A stretch of 64,000 bases of DNA from Sporosarcina sp. P2 (GTDB taxonomy: Bacteria; Bacillota; Bacilli; Bacillales_A; Planococcaceae). Below are positions 18,017-26,845 of this stretch, piece by piece. The position numbers were made by a program, and so were the translations under genes. Each line of letters begins with the position of its first letter. The stretch's first letter is position 1. The stretch is taken from assembly GCF_002743255.1 (NCBI RefSeq), contig NZ_PDYY01000017.1, positions 1 through 64,000 of the forward strand, written 5' to 3'. Below the pieces are notes generated by a model. The model did not search any database. It saw nothing but the letters and a program-made list of their open reading frames with translations, and had not been told where the DNA came from.

Positions 18017-18613
18017 ATGTATGAACCGATTAGTTCATCTTTCTATAATGTACCTGTACTAGAGCTTGCCCGTAATTTAGTCGGTCAATATATTGTCCAT
18101 GAGCAACCCGAAGGATTATCAGTAGTTAGAATTGTGGAAACTGAAGCGTATCACGGGGCTGAAGATCGTGCAGCACATAGTTATGGTAATCGTAGGACGA
18201 AGCGTACAGAAATCATGTTTGGTAAACCGGGATCCGTATATACATATCAAATGCATACCCACACACTAATGAATGTCGTCTGTGCACAAGAGGGTACACC
18301 GCATGCTGTGTTACTGCGGGCGGGTGAACCAATAGAAGGAGTAAGTCATATGCAACAACGCCGTGGCATACACATTAAAAAAGAAACCGATCTTACAAAT
18401 GGACCCGGAAAGCTTTCTAAGGCTCTCGGGGTGACGATGTCATATTACGGTCATCATTGGACACAGAAGCCTCTCTACATAGCTGAAGGCTTTCCTCAGG
18501 CTGAAATAGAAGCGGGTCCACGGGTAGGGATTGGCAACACGGGTGAAGCTGTGCATTATCCTTGGCGTTTCTATGAAAAAGACAACCCGTTCGTCTCAAA
18601 ATATAGAAAATAA
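18017..18613 (+). CDS. 3-methyladenine DNA glycosylase (AAG/MPG family)
   Basis: This 198-residue enzyme is of the AAG/MPG type, removing alkylated purines such as 3-methyladenine and hypoxanthine from DNA. Landmarks are ARNLVGQYIV, the catalytic IVETEAYHGAEDRAAHS (Glu as base), the substrate-pocket RTKRTEIMFGKPGSVYTYQMH, LLRAGEP and TNGPGKLSKALG. Length is typical of bacterial members. A GAAGGGAGAAGG site precedes the ATG. It ends a short cluster with a uracil-DNA glycosylase homologue and an ABC exporter, which suggests a shared response to genotoxic compounds, although that is inference. Confidence 0.93.
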   Translation: MYEPISSSFYNVPVLELARNLVGQYIVHEQPEGLSVVRIVETEAYHGAEDRAAHSYGNRRTKRTEIMFGKPGSVYTYQMHTHTLMNVVCAQEGTPHAVLLRAGEPIEGVSHMQQRRGIHIKKETDLTNGPGKLSKALGVTMSYYGHHWTQKPLYIAEGFPQAEIEAGPRVGIGNTGEAVHYPWRFYEKDNPFVSKYRK

Positions 18614-18664
18614 ATTAATGAACGTCTCGCAAGTATTTGGTTAGAGAGAAGAATAGGGGAAATT

Positions 18665-19714
18665 ATGAAGAAGATATTGAAAATGGGTAGTGCGTTTATT
18701 GGAATTATCGTAGGGGCAGGATTTGCATCCGGTAATGAAATCATGACGTATTTTACGAGTTTCGGCTACTTAGGCATGATTAGCGCAGTAATTTGTACGG
18801 CGCTCTTCGCTTACTTAGGCATGACATTGACGCGTCTTGGAAGTCGACTGCGAACAACTTCACATAAAGACGTGATTTACAAAATCAGTGGACGCTTTCT
18901 AGGCGTAATAGTGGATGGTGTTATCATCTTTACACTATTTGGTGTAGGTGTAGTGATGCTAGCGGGTGCGGGTGCCAACTTACATCAGCAATTTGGCTTG
19001 CCGACATTTGTAGGTAGTTTACTGATGATTGTTTTGGTGTTCTTGACGATATTATTAAACGTAGATAAAGTGGTTGCTGTAATCGGCAGTGTGACGCCGT
19101 TTTTAATTATTACAGTAGTTGTCGTCTCTGTTTACAGTATTATCACGATGGATACAACTTTCGCAGTCCTTGATCCTGTTGCAAAAGCAGTGCCAACGAC
19201 ATTGCCTAATTGGTTCATATCCGCAATTAATTATGTGTCATTTAATATTGCGGTAGGTGCTTCGATGACTATTGTCATGGGAGGGGCGGAAAAAGATGAA
19301 AAGATTGCGGCGCGAGGTGGATTCGTAGGTGGTCTTGGATTAGGTATTCTAATTCTGTTAAGTCATTTGGCGCTTTTTTCGCAAGTGGAAAATGTGGCGG
19401 GAACAGATCTACCGATGCTTGCCATCATCAATAATATTTCCCCAATCTTTGCAATCTTCATGGCGGTTATTTTATACGGTATGATCTTCAATACAGCAGT
19501 CAGTATGTTCTATGCGTTTGGTGCTCGATTCATCCAAAGTGGTACGATGAAGTTTAAGTTATTCGTAGCGTGTTCACTAGTAATTGGCTATGCATTAAGT
19601 TTTCTAGGATTCACAAATTTGGTTAATACACTGTATCCGGTTGTCGGCTACTTAGGTTTGTTTTTAGTTGTGGCACTTCTTAGGGCTTCAATCCGTATGC
19701 CGAATAAAATATAA
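18665..19714 (+). CDS. YkvI-family membrane transporter
   Basis: This 349-residue integral membrane protein belongs to the YkvI family, distant relatives of the APC/SSS-type transporters. It opens with the helix-breaking motif GIIVGAGFASGNEIMTYF typical of Na+-coupled carriers of the LeuT fold, and continues with about ten hydrophobic helices separated by short loops. Substrate is unknown for the family. A weak AGGGG site precedes the ATG. The gene is 51 nt after the alkyladenine glycosylase gene but has its own likely function; it converges on hmp across a shared terminator. Confidence 0.8.
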   Translation: MKKILKMGSAFIGIIVGAGFASGNEIMTYFTSFGYLGMISAVICTALFAYLGMTLTRLGSRLRTTSHKDVIYKISGRFLGVIVDGVIIFTLFGVGVVMLAGAGANLHQQFGLPTFVGSLLMIVLVFLTILLNVDKVVAVIGSVTPFLIITVVVVSVYSIITMDTTFAVLDPVAKAVPTTLPNWFISAINYVSFNIAVGASMTIVMGGAEKDEKIAARGGFVGGLGLGILILLSHLALFSQVENVAGTDLPMLAIINNISPIFAIFMAVILYGMIFNTAVSMFYAFGARFIQSGTMKFKLFVACSLVIGYALSFLGFTNLVNTLYPVVGYLGLFLVVALLRASIRMPNKI

Positions 19715-19718
19715 ATAT

Positions 19719-19744
19719 ACCCCCGCGGGAAAATTCGCGGGGGT
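19719..19744. terminator. Terminator between ykvI-like gene and hmp
   Basis: A perfect 9-bp GC-rich stem (acccccgcg / cgcgggggt) with an 8-nt loop separates the converging genes. The T-tract is weak on both strands, but position supports a shared terminator. Confidence 0.75.
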
Positions 19745-19753
19745 TGTTTGTGC

Positions 19754-20941
19754 TTAAACAGATTGTAATTGAAGAGCTACAGCTGGTCCGAAGAACTCGA
19801 AGTGAATTTTCTCTTCAGGAATACCCATGGCGTGAAGCTGTTGAAGAACGAACTCCATAAAGCCAGTTGGTCCACATACATAGACATCACTGCCTGCAAT
19901 CACGTTTTCTTCTAAGAATTTACGTGTGAACATGCCGTCTCCCTCTTCTGAATAAAGCGCTTTGTACGTAGAGTTTGGCAGTTTAGCATTTAATTGCTCT
20001 AGTTTATTCGCAAATGCTTGTTGGCTGCGTGTACGTGCAGAGTGCAAGAATGCCACTTCACGTTCAGGAGACAAATCTGCGATAGTTGAATACATAGCTT
20101 TCATTGGTGTAATACCAACTCCACCGCTGATTAATGTGACAGGTGCTGTGCCAGTAGGATCTAGATAGAAGTCGCCTGCCGGTGCGCTCACTTCGACGAT
20201 GTCACCTACACTTGCATGTTCATGCAAGAAGCATGATACTACACCCTTTGGTGATAATGTATCTTCACGTTTAACCGAGATACGGAAAGTCTCGTCGTTT
20301 GATTTTTGAGACAAGCTGTACTGACGATTAACAATATTTTTCGCGCCTGGGATTTCCATGCGGATCGTAATGTATTGTCCTGGTAAGTAGTATGGCAATT
20401 TTTTACCGTCAACAGGTTTTAAGTAAAATGAAGTAATGACATCACTTTCTTCTACTTTGTCGACAATTTCGAAGTCTTTAAATAAGTGCCATCCACCATC
20501 AGCTTTTTCTGTATTCTCATACATATCTTTTTCTACACCAATGAAAGCGCCAGCGATTACGCCATAAGCGGCTTCCCATGCATCCATAATTTCAGGCGTT
20601 GCTGCATCGCCAAGTACTTCTTTGATTGCTTTTAACAGATACTCTCCAACAATTGGATAATATTCTGGCAAGATTCCAAGAGATACGTGCTTGTGCGCGA
20701 TTTGTACAACCACCGGTAGAATGGCTTCTAGGTTATCGATATATTGCGCTGCTGCATATACTGTGTTTGCAAGGGCTGTCTGTTGACGACCTTGAGATTG
20801 GTTAGCATGGTTGAATATATCTAGTAATTCGGGATGAGCCACAAACATGTTTTTATAGAAAGCCGTAGTAATCGCTGTTCCGTGTTCCTCTAGTACTGGT
20901 ACTGTGGATTTGATAACGTCGATAGTTTTTTGATCTAACAT
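19754..20941 (-). CDS. hmp: Flavohemoglobin Hmp (NO dioxygenase)
   Basis: This 395-residue flavohemoglobin converts nitric oxide plus O2 to nitrate using NAD(P)H. The N-terminal globin domain (about 1-135) includes the proximal haem histidine in [10 protein letters not shown] and the distal-pocket region FYKNMF. The FAD domain (about 150-255) has RQYSLS, and the NAD domain has [20 protein letters not shown] and the C-terminal FEFFGP. The gene is divergent from nsrR, and an NsrR-like operator lies between them, so NO induction via NsrR is well supported. The ATG is 13 nt from GGAGAGG, a rather long spacing. Confidence 0.96.
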   Translation of the reverse strand: MLDQKTIDVIKSTVPVLEEHGTAITTAFYKNMFVAHPELLDIFNHANQSQGRQQTALANTVYAAAQYIDNLEAILPVVVQIAHKHVSLGILPEYYPIVGEYLLKAIKEVLGDAATPEIMDAWEAAYGVIAGAFIGVEKDMYENTEKADGGWHLFKDFEIVDKVEESDVITSFYLKPVDGKKLPYYLPGQYITIRMEIPGAKNIVNRQYSLSQKSNDETFRISVKREDTLSPKGVVSCFLHEHASVGDIVEVSAPAGDFYLDPTGTAPVTLISGGVGITPMKAMYSTIADLSPEREVAFLHSARTRSQQAFANKLEQLNAKLPNSTYKALYSEEGDGMFTRKFLEENVIAGSDVYVCGPTGFMEFVLQQLHAMGIPEEKIHFEFFGPAVALQLQSV

Positions 20942-20999
20942 GGATAATGCACAACCTCTCCGTATTTGATATCTCTATCATAAATCATTTAGAATTCAA

Positions 21000-21022
21000 A
21001 AGATATATATAAAATACATGTT
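21000..21022. promoter_or_regulatory. Predicted NsrR operator
   Basis: The 11-1-11 element aagatatatat-a-aaatacatgtt closely follows the NsrR consensus (AAGATGCATTT-A-AAATGCATCTT) and is a good inverted repeat. It lies 59 nt upstream of hmp, between hmp and nsrR. Relief of NsrR repression by NO should induce hmp and perhaps nsrR itself. Confidence 0.75.
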
Positions 21023-21155
21023 TAAAAATATACTGTGAAAGTTGTCACATTATATTCAATAATTAGTCATGCTATTACGTGTAACGACCAGTGTCAATCC
21101 ATGATTTTTCAATTGAAAATGCTATAATAATGAAAGCAGAGAAAGTGGTGATATT

Positions 21156-21602
21156 ATGCGTTTAACAATGTATACAGATTATTCGCTGCGTGTTCTGATT
21201 TTTTTAGCTTCCAAGCAATCGGATGAACTGTCCACAGTCCAAGAAATCTCGGATGCATATCAAATCTCGAAAAATCACCTCACCAAGATAGTCCATGAAT
21301 TAGGAAAACTGGAACTGATTGAAACCATTCGTGGACGTGGTGGTGGAATCCGTCTCAGTGTAGATCCAACAAGCTTGAATGTAGGTGAACTAGTCCGGAA
21401 AACAGAAGACGATTTTCACTTAGTCGAATGTTTTGATCCGAGTAAGAATATGTGCGTGTTGTCTCAAGCCTGTCAGCTAAGGGGTGTGTTATACGAAGCG
21501 CTTCAAGCTTACTTCGCTGTGCTAGATCGTTACACGATTGCAGATTTCCTTCATAACAAGGAAGAAATACAATCTTTACTATTTCCCACTAGTCAATCCT
21601 GA
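21156..21602 (+). CDS. nsrR: NO-sensitive Rrf2 repressor NsrR
   Basis: This is a 148-residue Rrf2-family regulator with an N-terminal winged helix (MRLTMYTDYSLRVLIFLA, then ISKNHLTKIVHELG recognition helix). Three cysteines in the arrangement VECFDPSKNMCVLSQAC are the [4Fe-4S] ligands of NsrR, which is disassembled by NO. The divergent hmp gene and the palindromic operator between them support the assignment over other Rrf2 proteins such as CymR or IscR. An AAAGTGGTG site precedes the ATG, and a TATAAT sequence lies at 21123-21128. Confidence 0.93.
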   Translation: MRLTMYTDYSLRVLIFLASKQSDELSTVQEISDAYQISKNHLTKIVHELGKLELIETIRGRGGGIRLSVDPTSLNVGELVRKTEDDFHLVECFDPSKNMCVLSQACQLRGVLYEALQAYFAVLDRYTIADFLHNKEEIQSLLFPTSQS

Positions 21603-21654
21603 ATAGTGTGTTAGAATATAGGTAGTAAACATAGTGAATTAGGAGGAATTAAAT

Positions 21655-22581
21655 ATGTCAAAAGTGTTAGTCATTGGGCATAAAAACCCGGATACAGATT
21701 CCATCGCATCAGCGATTACGTATGCCTATCTTAAACAACAAATCGGTATGGATGCAGAAGCTGTTCGACTAGGGAGTATTACGAAAGAAACAGCGTATGC
21801 GCTTGAAACTTTCGGTTTTGAAGCACCCCGCTTAATTGAAAGAGCAGCACCTGAAACATCTCAAGTCATCTTAGTTGACCACAACGAGAGACAACAAAGT
21901 GTGGATGACTTGGATGATATACAAGTATTGGAAGTAATCGACCACCACCGCATCGCGAACTTCCAGACAAATGATCCATTGTATTATCGTGCAGAGCCAG
22001 TAGGCTGTACGGCAACGATCTTGAACAAATTATTCAAAGAGCATGGTGTTGAAATTCCGAAAAACATTGCCGGCTTAATGCTTTCGGCAATCGTATCGGA
22101 TTCATTATTATTCAAATCGCCAACATTCACAGATCAAGACCAAGTAGCTGCTGAAGAACTAGCTGCAATTGCAGAAGTGGATGCTGCCGTCTACGGCTTG
22201 GACATGTTAAAAGCTGGAGCAGACTTAAGCTCTGTACCTGTAAAGGATTTGGCTAGTCTAGATTCGAAAGAATTTATATTTGGCGATGTGAAAATGGAAA
22301 TTGCACAAGTAAATGCAGTGGACTTACAAGACATTCTGGGTCGACAAGATGAACTAGAAGCGGAGTTAAATGAAGTGATCGAACAAAAAGGGCTAGATTT
22401 ATTCCTGTTTGTTGTGACGGATATTATCAATAGCGATTCCGTAATCATTGCGCTAGGAAAAGAAGCCCAACGTGCAGGATCTGCATTTAATGTAGCCTTC
22501 AATAATAATTCCGCTCTGTTAAAAGGTATTGTTTCACGTAAGAAGCAAATTGTGCCTGTATTGACTGAAGCACTTTCTTAA
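21655..22581 (+). CDS. ppaC: Manganese-dependent inorganic pyrophosphatase
   Basis: This 308-residue family II pyrophosphatase hydrolyses pyrophosphate to phosphate, driving biosynthetic reactions, and uses Mn2+ or Co2+. The DHH domain carries the metal ligands in [17 protein letters not shown] and EVIDHHRI; the DHHA2 domain holds the C-terminal substrate motif SRKKQIVP. Length is the usual value. An AGGAGGA site precedes the ATG. It is 52 nt after nsrR and has its own terminator. The presence of MntR in the same window fits a Mn-using organism. Confidence 0.97.
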   Translation: MSKVLVIGHKNPDTDSIASAITYAYLKQQIGMDAEAVRLGSITKETAYALETFGFEAPRLIERAAPETSQVILVDHNERQQSVDDLDDIQVLEVIDHHRIANFQTNDPLYYRAEPVGCTATILNKLFKEHGVEIPKNIAGLMLSAIVSDSLLFKSPTFTDQDQVAAEELAAIAEVDAAVYGLDMLKAGADLSSVPVKDLASLDSKEFIFGDVKMEIAQVNAVDLQDILGRQDELEAELNEVIEQKGLDLFLFVVTDIINSDSVIIALGKEAQRAGSAFNVAFNNNSALLKGIVSRKKQIVPVLTEALS

Positions 22582-22588
22582 TCAATAG

Positions 22589-22634
22589 ACTGTCATGGAA
22601 ATCGGTAACCCGATCTTCCGTGACAGTTTTTTTT
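22589..22634 (+). terminator. ppaC terminator
   Basis: A 12-nt stem (actgtcatggaa / ttccgtgacagt, one mismatch) with an additional inner stem (atcgg / ccgat) is followed by a run of eight T. Confidence 0.92.
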
Positions 22635-24012
22635 ATCCTAAATCCAGGGGCTGTGTGGCAGGACCTTCCAACACGGTTCCATCCGCCCGGAAACGTGATC
22701 CATGACACGGACAGTCCCACGTTTGGTCTCCTTTATTCCAACGGGTACGACATCCCATATGCGTACAAATCGGGGAGTCGGTCCGGGCGATATGTCCACC
22801 GGCAAATTCCTTTACGGTACGTCCGGCTAATAGTAAAGCGCGGCTTGACATGGAGCCGAAATCTGTTCTGCTGGGAGAAAATAATTCGCTAGCGGCATTC
22901 GATCGACCGATAATCGCATCCGAAATAATTTCCGCGCAGGCTAAGGAATTAGATAGTCCCCATTTTCGATAGCCTGTACTAATGTAGACGTCCGGCGAAG
23001 AGTTTGAAATAGCTCCTGCATAAGGTACTAAATCAGGCGTGGACGGATCCTGAGCCGACCATTTGTAGACAACTTCAGGATGTCCCAATGTCGTTTTTAT
23101 ATCCTCCGTTAAGCTGTCGTAATGTAGCTGTGTTTCTTTTTCCGATCCAGCGGGATGAGATTGAGCGGCTAGCAACAAGTAAGACTGGTCATCGATCGTC
23201 GCTGTCCGTATCGAGCGTTTCGGCTCATCTACCGATATATATTGATGATCAAAGAGAGTATCCGTTTTTGCCGCGGCGATATAGGAGCGCTGGACGTCCA
23301 GTTTGAGAATTTGCATGCCTTCTAGGGCTTCAATGGGATAATGTGAGCAGATAACTAGTTGTCGATAACTGACTATCTTAGATGAAGAGAGTTTGACAAA
23401 ATAACGATCAGTATCTAGAGCAGCTACTTGTGCATGTTCAAATATACGTGCGCCTTCTTTCACAGCGAGTTGTGCTAATCGTTGTCCAAAACGCACTGGA
23501 TGTATTTGTGCTTCGTCTTCAATCAGTAAAGTATGAGCAGTTTCAAATGGTAAGTAGGATGCATTACCTGCAAGTGTAAATGGAATCCCAATCGCCTCAT
23601 AAGCTTTTTTCTCCGCAAGTAATCGTTCCGTACCTTCAGGTGTTTGAGAATATAGCGCGGAGTGTGCGGCTTGCAGTTGATCTGCTTCAGCGATGGATCG
23701 CGCGAAATCAATAGCTTGTTCATTTGCATTAAAATATTGTCTTGCGCTTTCCACACCAAACTGTTCAATCATGTCCGCGTAGACTAGATCATGTTGTGCG
23801 GTTAATTTACCTGTAGAATTTCCCGTTGCCCCATGAAGCAAACTGTTTTTTTCGAGCAATACGACGTCCTTTCCTTGTTTAGACAAAAAATATGCATTTG
23901 CTATGCCGCTCAGTCCGCCTCCGATGATTAACACATCGCAAGTTAAATCATCATCTACAGTTGGATAGGTAGACTTCGGATAAGCGGTGGCAAGCCATAA
24001 AGATTGATTCAT
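22633..24012 (-). CDS. FAD-dependent oxidoreductase with C-terminal Rieske domain (YhfW-like)
   Basis: This 459-residue protein fuses a DadA/GlpD-type FAD oxidoreductase to a Rieske 2Fe-2S domain. The N-terminal dinucleotide fold reads CDVLIIGGGLSGIANAYFL with the acidic strand end VVLLEK and GATGNSTGKLTAQHD. The Rieske domain occupies the last 60 residues with ligands in CTHMGC and CPCHGSRF. B. subtilis YhfW has the same design. It presumably passes electrons from an amine or amino-acid oxidation to the cluster, but substrate is unknown. A GAGGTG site precedes the ATG; it is divergent from the DsbA-like gene. Confidence 0.9.
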   Translation of the reverse strand: MNQSLWLATAYPKSTYPTVDDDLTCDVLIIGGGLSGIANAYFLSKQGKDVVLLEKNSLLHGATGNSTGKLTAQHDLVYADMIEQFGVESARQYFNANEQAIDFARSIAEADQLQAAHSALYSQTPEGTERLLAEKKAYEAIGIPFTLAGNASYLPFETAHTLLIEDEAQIHPVRFGQRLAQLAVKEGARIFEHAQVAALDTDRYFVKLSSSKIVSYRQLVICSHYPIEALEGMQILKLDVQRSYIAAAKTDTLFDHQYISVDEPKRSIRTATIDDQSYLLLAAQSHPAGSEKETQLHYDSLTEDIKTTLGHPEVVYKWSAQDPSTPDLVPYAGAISNSSPDVYISTGYRKWGLSNSLACAEIISDAIIGRSNAASELFSPSRTDFGSMSSRALLLAGRTVKEFAGGHIARTDSPICTHMGCRTRWNKGDQTWDCPCHGSRFRADGTVLEGPATQPLDLG

Positions 24013-24111
24013 TCCGACACCTCATTCTGTGAAATTATATAACCCAAGCATTAACATTGTTCCCAACTTTACCTGAATCTAAAATAGAGAATAGAAAGGT
24101 GGAGCAAAAAT

Positions 24112-24804
24112 ATGATAATTGAAGTATGGTCGGATTATGTTTGTCCGTTTTGCTACATTGGAAAAAGACGTTTAGAGCATGCATTGAAACAATTAGGGCT
24201 TGAGAAGAAATCGGAAGTTGTATTCAAGGCGTTTCAACTGGATCCGAATACGCCAGTAGCTTCAGACCAATCATTAGTAGACGGGTTAGCTAGTAAATTT
24301 AAAGTCACCAAACAAGAAGCAGAAAACATGATGAATAATATAAAAGAGCAAGCAAAAACCGTTAATCTTCACTATCAAGTGGATCGAATGAAAACCTCTA
24401 ATACGCTCGATGCACACCGTCTAGCGAAATTCGCAGAGAAACAAAATGTAGAGAAGGAAGTAACAGAGCATCTCATGCATGGCTACTTCGCGGAAGGGGA
24501 GCGTATCGATACGGAAGAAGTACTCGTAGCGATTGCAACATCAGCTGGATTAGATGCAAAGAAAACGAAAGACATGCTTCATAGTGATGCTTTCGAGGGT
24601 GAAGTGAAAAAAGATATCGAAGAAGCACAGGAAATTGGTGTCCAAGGTGTACCGTTCTTCGTAATTAATCGTAAATATGCTATAAGTGGAGCGCAGCCTA
24701 CGGAAGCATTTGTTGAAGCGTTTGAAAAGATTGCTGAGGAAGAAGAGATGACAAAACCTAAGTTGCAAGTATTAGGCACAGATGATGGAGCTTGTGATAT
24801 CTGA
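24112..24804 (+). CDS. DsbA-family (FrnE-like) thiol oxidoreductase
   Basis: This 230-residue cytoplasmic DsbA-family protein is of the FrnE/2-hydroxychromene-2-carboxylate isomerase-like type. The active site CPFC is at residues 12-15 in SDYVCPFCYIGKRRLEHAL, the central helical insert holds the typical NTLDAHRL segment, and the thioredoxin cis-proline loop is GVQGVPFFVIN. There is no signal peptide, so it works inside the cell, probably as a disulfide isomerase or oxidoreductase. An AAAGGTGGAG site precedes the ATG. It is monocistronic with its own terminator. Confidence 0.9.
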   Translation: MIIEVWSDYVCPFCYIGKRRLEHALKQLGLEKKSEVVFKAFQLDPNTPVASDQSLVDGLASKFKVTKQEAENMMNNIKEQAKTVNLHYQVDRMKTSNTLDAHRLAKFAEKQNVEKEVTEHLMHGYFAEGERIDTEEVLVAIATSAGLDAKKTKDMLHSDAFEGEVKKDIEEAQEIGVQGVPFFVINRKYAISGAQPTEAFVEAFEKIAEEEEMTKPKLQVLGTDDGACDI

Positions 24805-24840
24805 GGAAACAGTAAGCTGAATAGATGAATGGTTCGATGG

Positions 24841-24890
24841 AACTGAAGAAAACTCTTAAGAATTAAAGGGAGTTTTGTCTTCAGTTTTTT
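24841..24890 (+). terminator. Terminator after DsbA-like gene
   Basis: The arms aactgaagaaaactc (24841-24855) and gagttttgtcttcagtt (24870-24886) form a stem with a small bulge, followed by TTTTTT. Confidence 0.9.
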
Positions 24891-24982
24891 CTTCATGGAC
24901 TTCTAGTCTGTTTAAAATAGTACGTAAGTGAATTGTAAGTGGAATGCATTTCACTTGAATGTCGATCAACGGCACTTTCCTG

Positions 24983-25498
24983 TTAACCTTCGTTCTTGCA
25001 AATCACAACATACATCTTGATATTAATAATATCTCCAACCATTACACCGCCAGCTTCGATTGCGCGGTTCCACATTAATCCGAAATCTTTTCGTTTGATT
25101 TCACCCTCGACCAGATACGTAGCACCAAATACGGTAACTTCTTGAGGAGTGATGCAGAATATGGCTCTTTTGCTCGTGTTTTTAACAGTCAAGTCACCGG
25201 ACATTTGATATCTACCGTCTGTATCGTTGTAAATTGTGCGGGAAGAGAATGTCATTTTGGGGAAAGTTTCGGCATCAAAAAAGTCCACGGAGCATAGATG
25301 TAGATCACGGTCTCTATTCTTTGTCTCAATTGAAGAAACAATTACTTGAAAACTAATTTTAGTTTTCGTCAAATCCGCTATGTTACCTTGTAATTCTCCT
25401 GAAAACTCTTCAAAAGTTCCCGTGACAGTAGATACCATCATATGTGGAACGGAAAAGCCGACAGTGGATGCCGTGGGATCTACTTTCCATGTATTCAC
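24983..25498 (-). CDS. YceI-family lipocalin-like protein
   Basis: This 171-residue YceI-domain protein should fold as a lipocalin-like barrel that binds polyisoprenoid lipids. Family features are the N-terminal WKVDPTASTVGFSVPHMM, the middle DFFDAETFPKMTF, the GDLTVKNTSK strand, and EIKRKDFGL followed by the VGDIINIKM end. No signal peptide is present, so it is cytoplasmic, as in many Bacillales. The GTG at 25498 sits 6 nt from GGAGGA; another GTG six bases upstream directly abuts that site. Its physiological role is not established. Confidence 0.9.
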   Translation of the reverse strand: MNTWKVDPTASTVGFSVPHMMVSTVTGTFEEFSGELQGNIADLTKTKISFQVIVSSIETKNRDRDLHLCSVDFFDAETFPKMTFSSRTIYNDTDGRYQMSGDLTVKNTSKRAIFCITPQEVTVFGATYLVEGEIKRKDFGLMWNRAIEAGGVMVGDIINIKMYVVICKNEG

Positions 25499-25664
25499 TT
25501 TCACTCCTCCTTATGGATATTTAATTAGCTAAACTGTAATTGAAAAAACCTAAAAAGTCAAAATGAAAAACCTTGTCAAAAGGACTGATTGCAAGCATAC
25601 TAATAGGTGGATAAGATTGTTTCCGTAAAACTGGAGACACGTATACTGAAAGGACTTGATGTAG

Positions 25665-26585
25665 ATGTCAAAACATCGATGGTTTGAAGACCTTCAAAAG
25701 AACATACAAAACGGTTGGTTATTACTTGACGAGCCATTAAACAAATATACGAAAACACGTCTGGGTGGTAAAGCGGATGTCATCGCGGCGCCTGGCACAA
25801 TAGAAGAAGTGCAAGCGATTGTTAGCTATGCTTATCAGCATGAAATTCCTATTTTGTTGCTCGGGAACGGTTCAAATATGGTCGTTCGTGACGGTGGCGT
25901 TCGTGGAATTGTAATGTATATGGCGAACCTAAATCAGATCGAGATTGATGGGAATAGAATGATTGCGGAAGCTGGAGCAAATATTATCGACGCGTCTAAG
26001 GAAGCAGCGATAGCTTGTTTAACGGGTCTAGAGTTTGCTTGCGGAATACCGGGTTCAATTGGTGGTGCAATGGCAATGAACGCAGGAGCGTACGGTGGAG
26101 AAATCAAAGATATTATTCATCAAGCGACTGTAATGGATGACACAGGGAAAATTTTCAAGCTTTCAAAAGAGGAGTTGGAACTAGGGTATCGTAAGAGCAT
26201 CATTACTACAGAAGGCTATTATGTCCTATCCGCAGAGTTCTGGCTCACTAAAGGTGAACAGTGTGAAATCGATGCGGCAGTTGCCGACTTAACGTTCCAA
26301 CGTGAATCAAAACAACCGCTTGAATATCCGTCAGCAGGAAGTGTGTTCAAGCGTCCTCCAGGTTACTTTGCTGGAAAGTTGATTCAAGATAGCGGCTTAC
26401 AAGGTAAAGGCTTTGGTGGAGCAGAAGTGTCTACTAAACACGCGGGATTCATCGTCAATAAAAGTGATGCCACAGCGGCAGATTACATCCAGACGATTGA
26501 GATGGTCAAAGCGGAAGTGAAAAAGAACTTCGGGATTGATCTGGAGATGGAAGTGAAGATCGTAGGGGAAGAACTTTCTGAATAA
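25665..26585 (+). CDS. murB: UDP-N-acetylenolpyruvoylglucosamine reductase MurB
   Basis: This 306-residue flavoprotein performs the second committed step of peptidoglycan precursor synthesis, reducing UDP-GlcNAc-enolpyruvate to UDP-MurNAc with NADPH. FAD-binding motifs are LLGNGSNMVVRDGGVRG and the GLEFACGIPGSIGGAMAMNAGAYG segment; YRKS and PSAGSVFKRP (catalytic Ser) and the C-terminal catalytic Glu region follow, as in type IIa MurB. A weak AAAGGA site lies ahead of the ATG. It stands alone, not in a division cluster, and has a terminator. Confidence 0.96.
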   Translation: MSKHRWFEDLQKNIQNGWLLLDEPLNKYTKTRLGGKADVIAAPGTIEEVQAIVSYAYQHEIPILLLGNGSNMVVRDGGVRGIVMYMANLNQIEIDGNRMIAEAGANIIDASKEAAIACLTGLEFACGIPGSIGGAMAMNAGAYGGEIKDIIHQATVMDDTGKIFKLSKEELELGYRKSIITTEGYYVLSAEFWLTKGEQCEIDAAVADLTFQRESKQPLEYPSAGSVFKRPPGYFAGKLIQDSGLQGKGFGGAEVSTKHAGFIVNKSDATAADYIQTIEMVKAEVKKNFGIDLEMEVKIVGEELSE

Positions 26586-26596
26586 TAGAAGTGACA

Positions 26597-26642
26597 GGGG
26601 CTGTCCACGAAGTCATTACGACCTCTCGGGACAGTTCTTTTC
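26597..26642 (+). terminator. murB terminator
   Basis: The stem is aggggctgtcc with ggacagttctt, including G-T pairs, followed by TTTT, 12 nt after the murB stop. Confidence 0.7.
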
Positions 26643-26681
26643 TGACGTGAAAAGTTGGGGGAATAGCTGGCTGAGTGATGA

Positions 26682-26756
26682 GGTAGGTATGGATGCTTCA
26701 GCGGGTACGTTTTCCTAGAGGGCCTTCTAGCCGGAAAGCGTCCCATCGTACTTACC
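26682..26756. repeat. Long imperfect palindrome downstream of murB
   Basis: The outer arms ggtaggtatggatg (26682-) and catcgtacttacc (-26756) are near complementary, and an inner pair acgttttcctagagggcc / ggccttctagccggaaagcgt (26707-26741) forms a second imperfect stem. No ORF covers it. It resembles extragenic palindromic elements and fills most of the gap between murB and the converging stress-protein gene. Confidence 0.55.
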
Positions 26757-26845
26757 ACTTAACTCTCCTTAAATAAATTCTTAGAGCTTAACCTTAAATC
26801 TATGCAAAAAAAGAGGGGCCTCGTTTCTAGCCACCTCTCGTGATA

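Noticed and set aside
20942..21155. Riboswitch or T-box in intergenic regions
   Set aside because: I looked for T-box GGTGG-type motifs and other conserved riboswitch cores here and in the other longer gaps and saw none.
24550..24768. 72-residue minus-strand frame within the DsbA-like gene
   Set aside because: Shadow frame; Phe/Leu/Cys-rich and without a start site.
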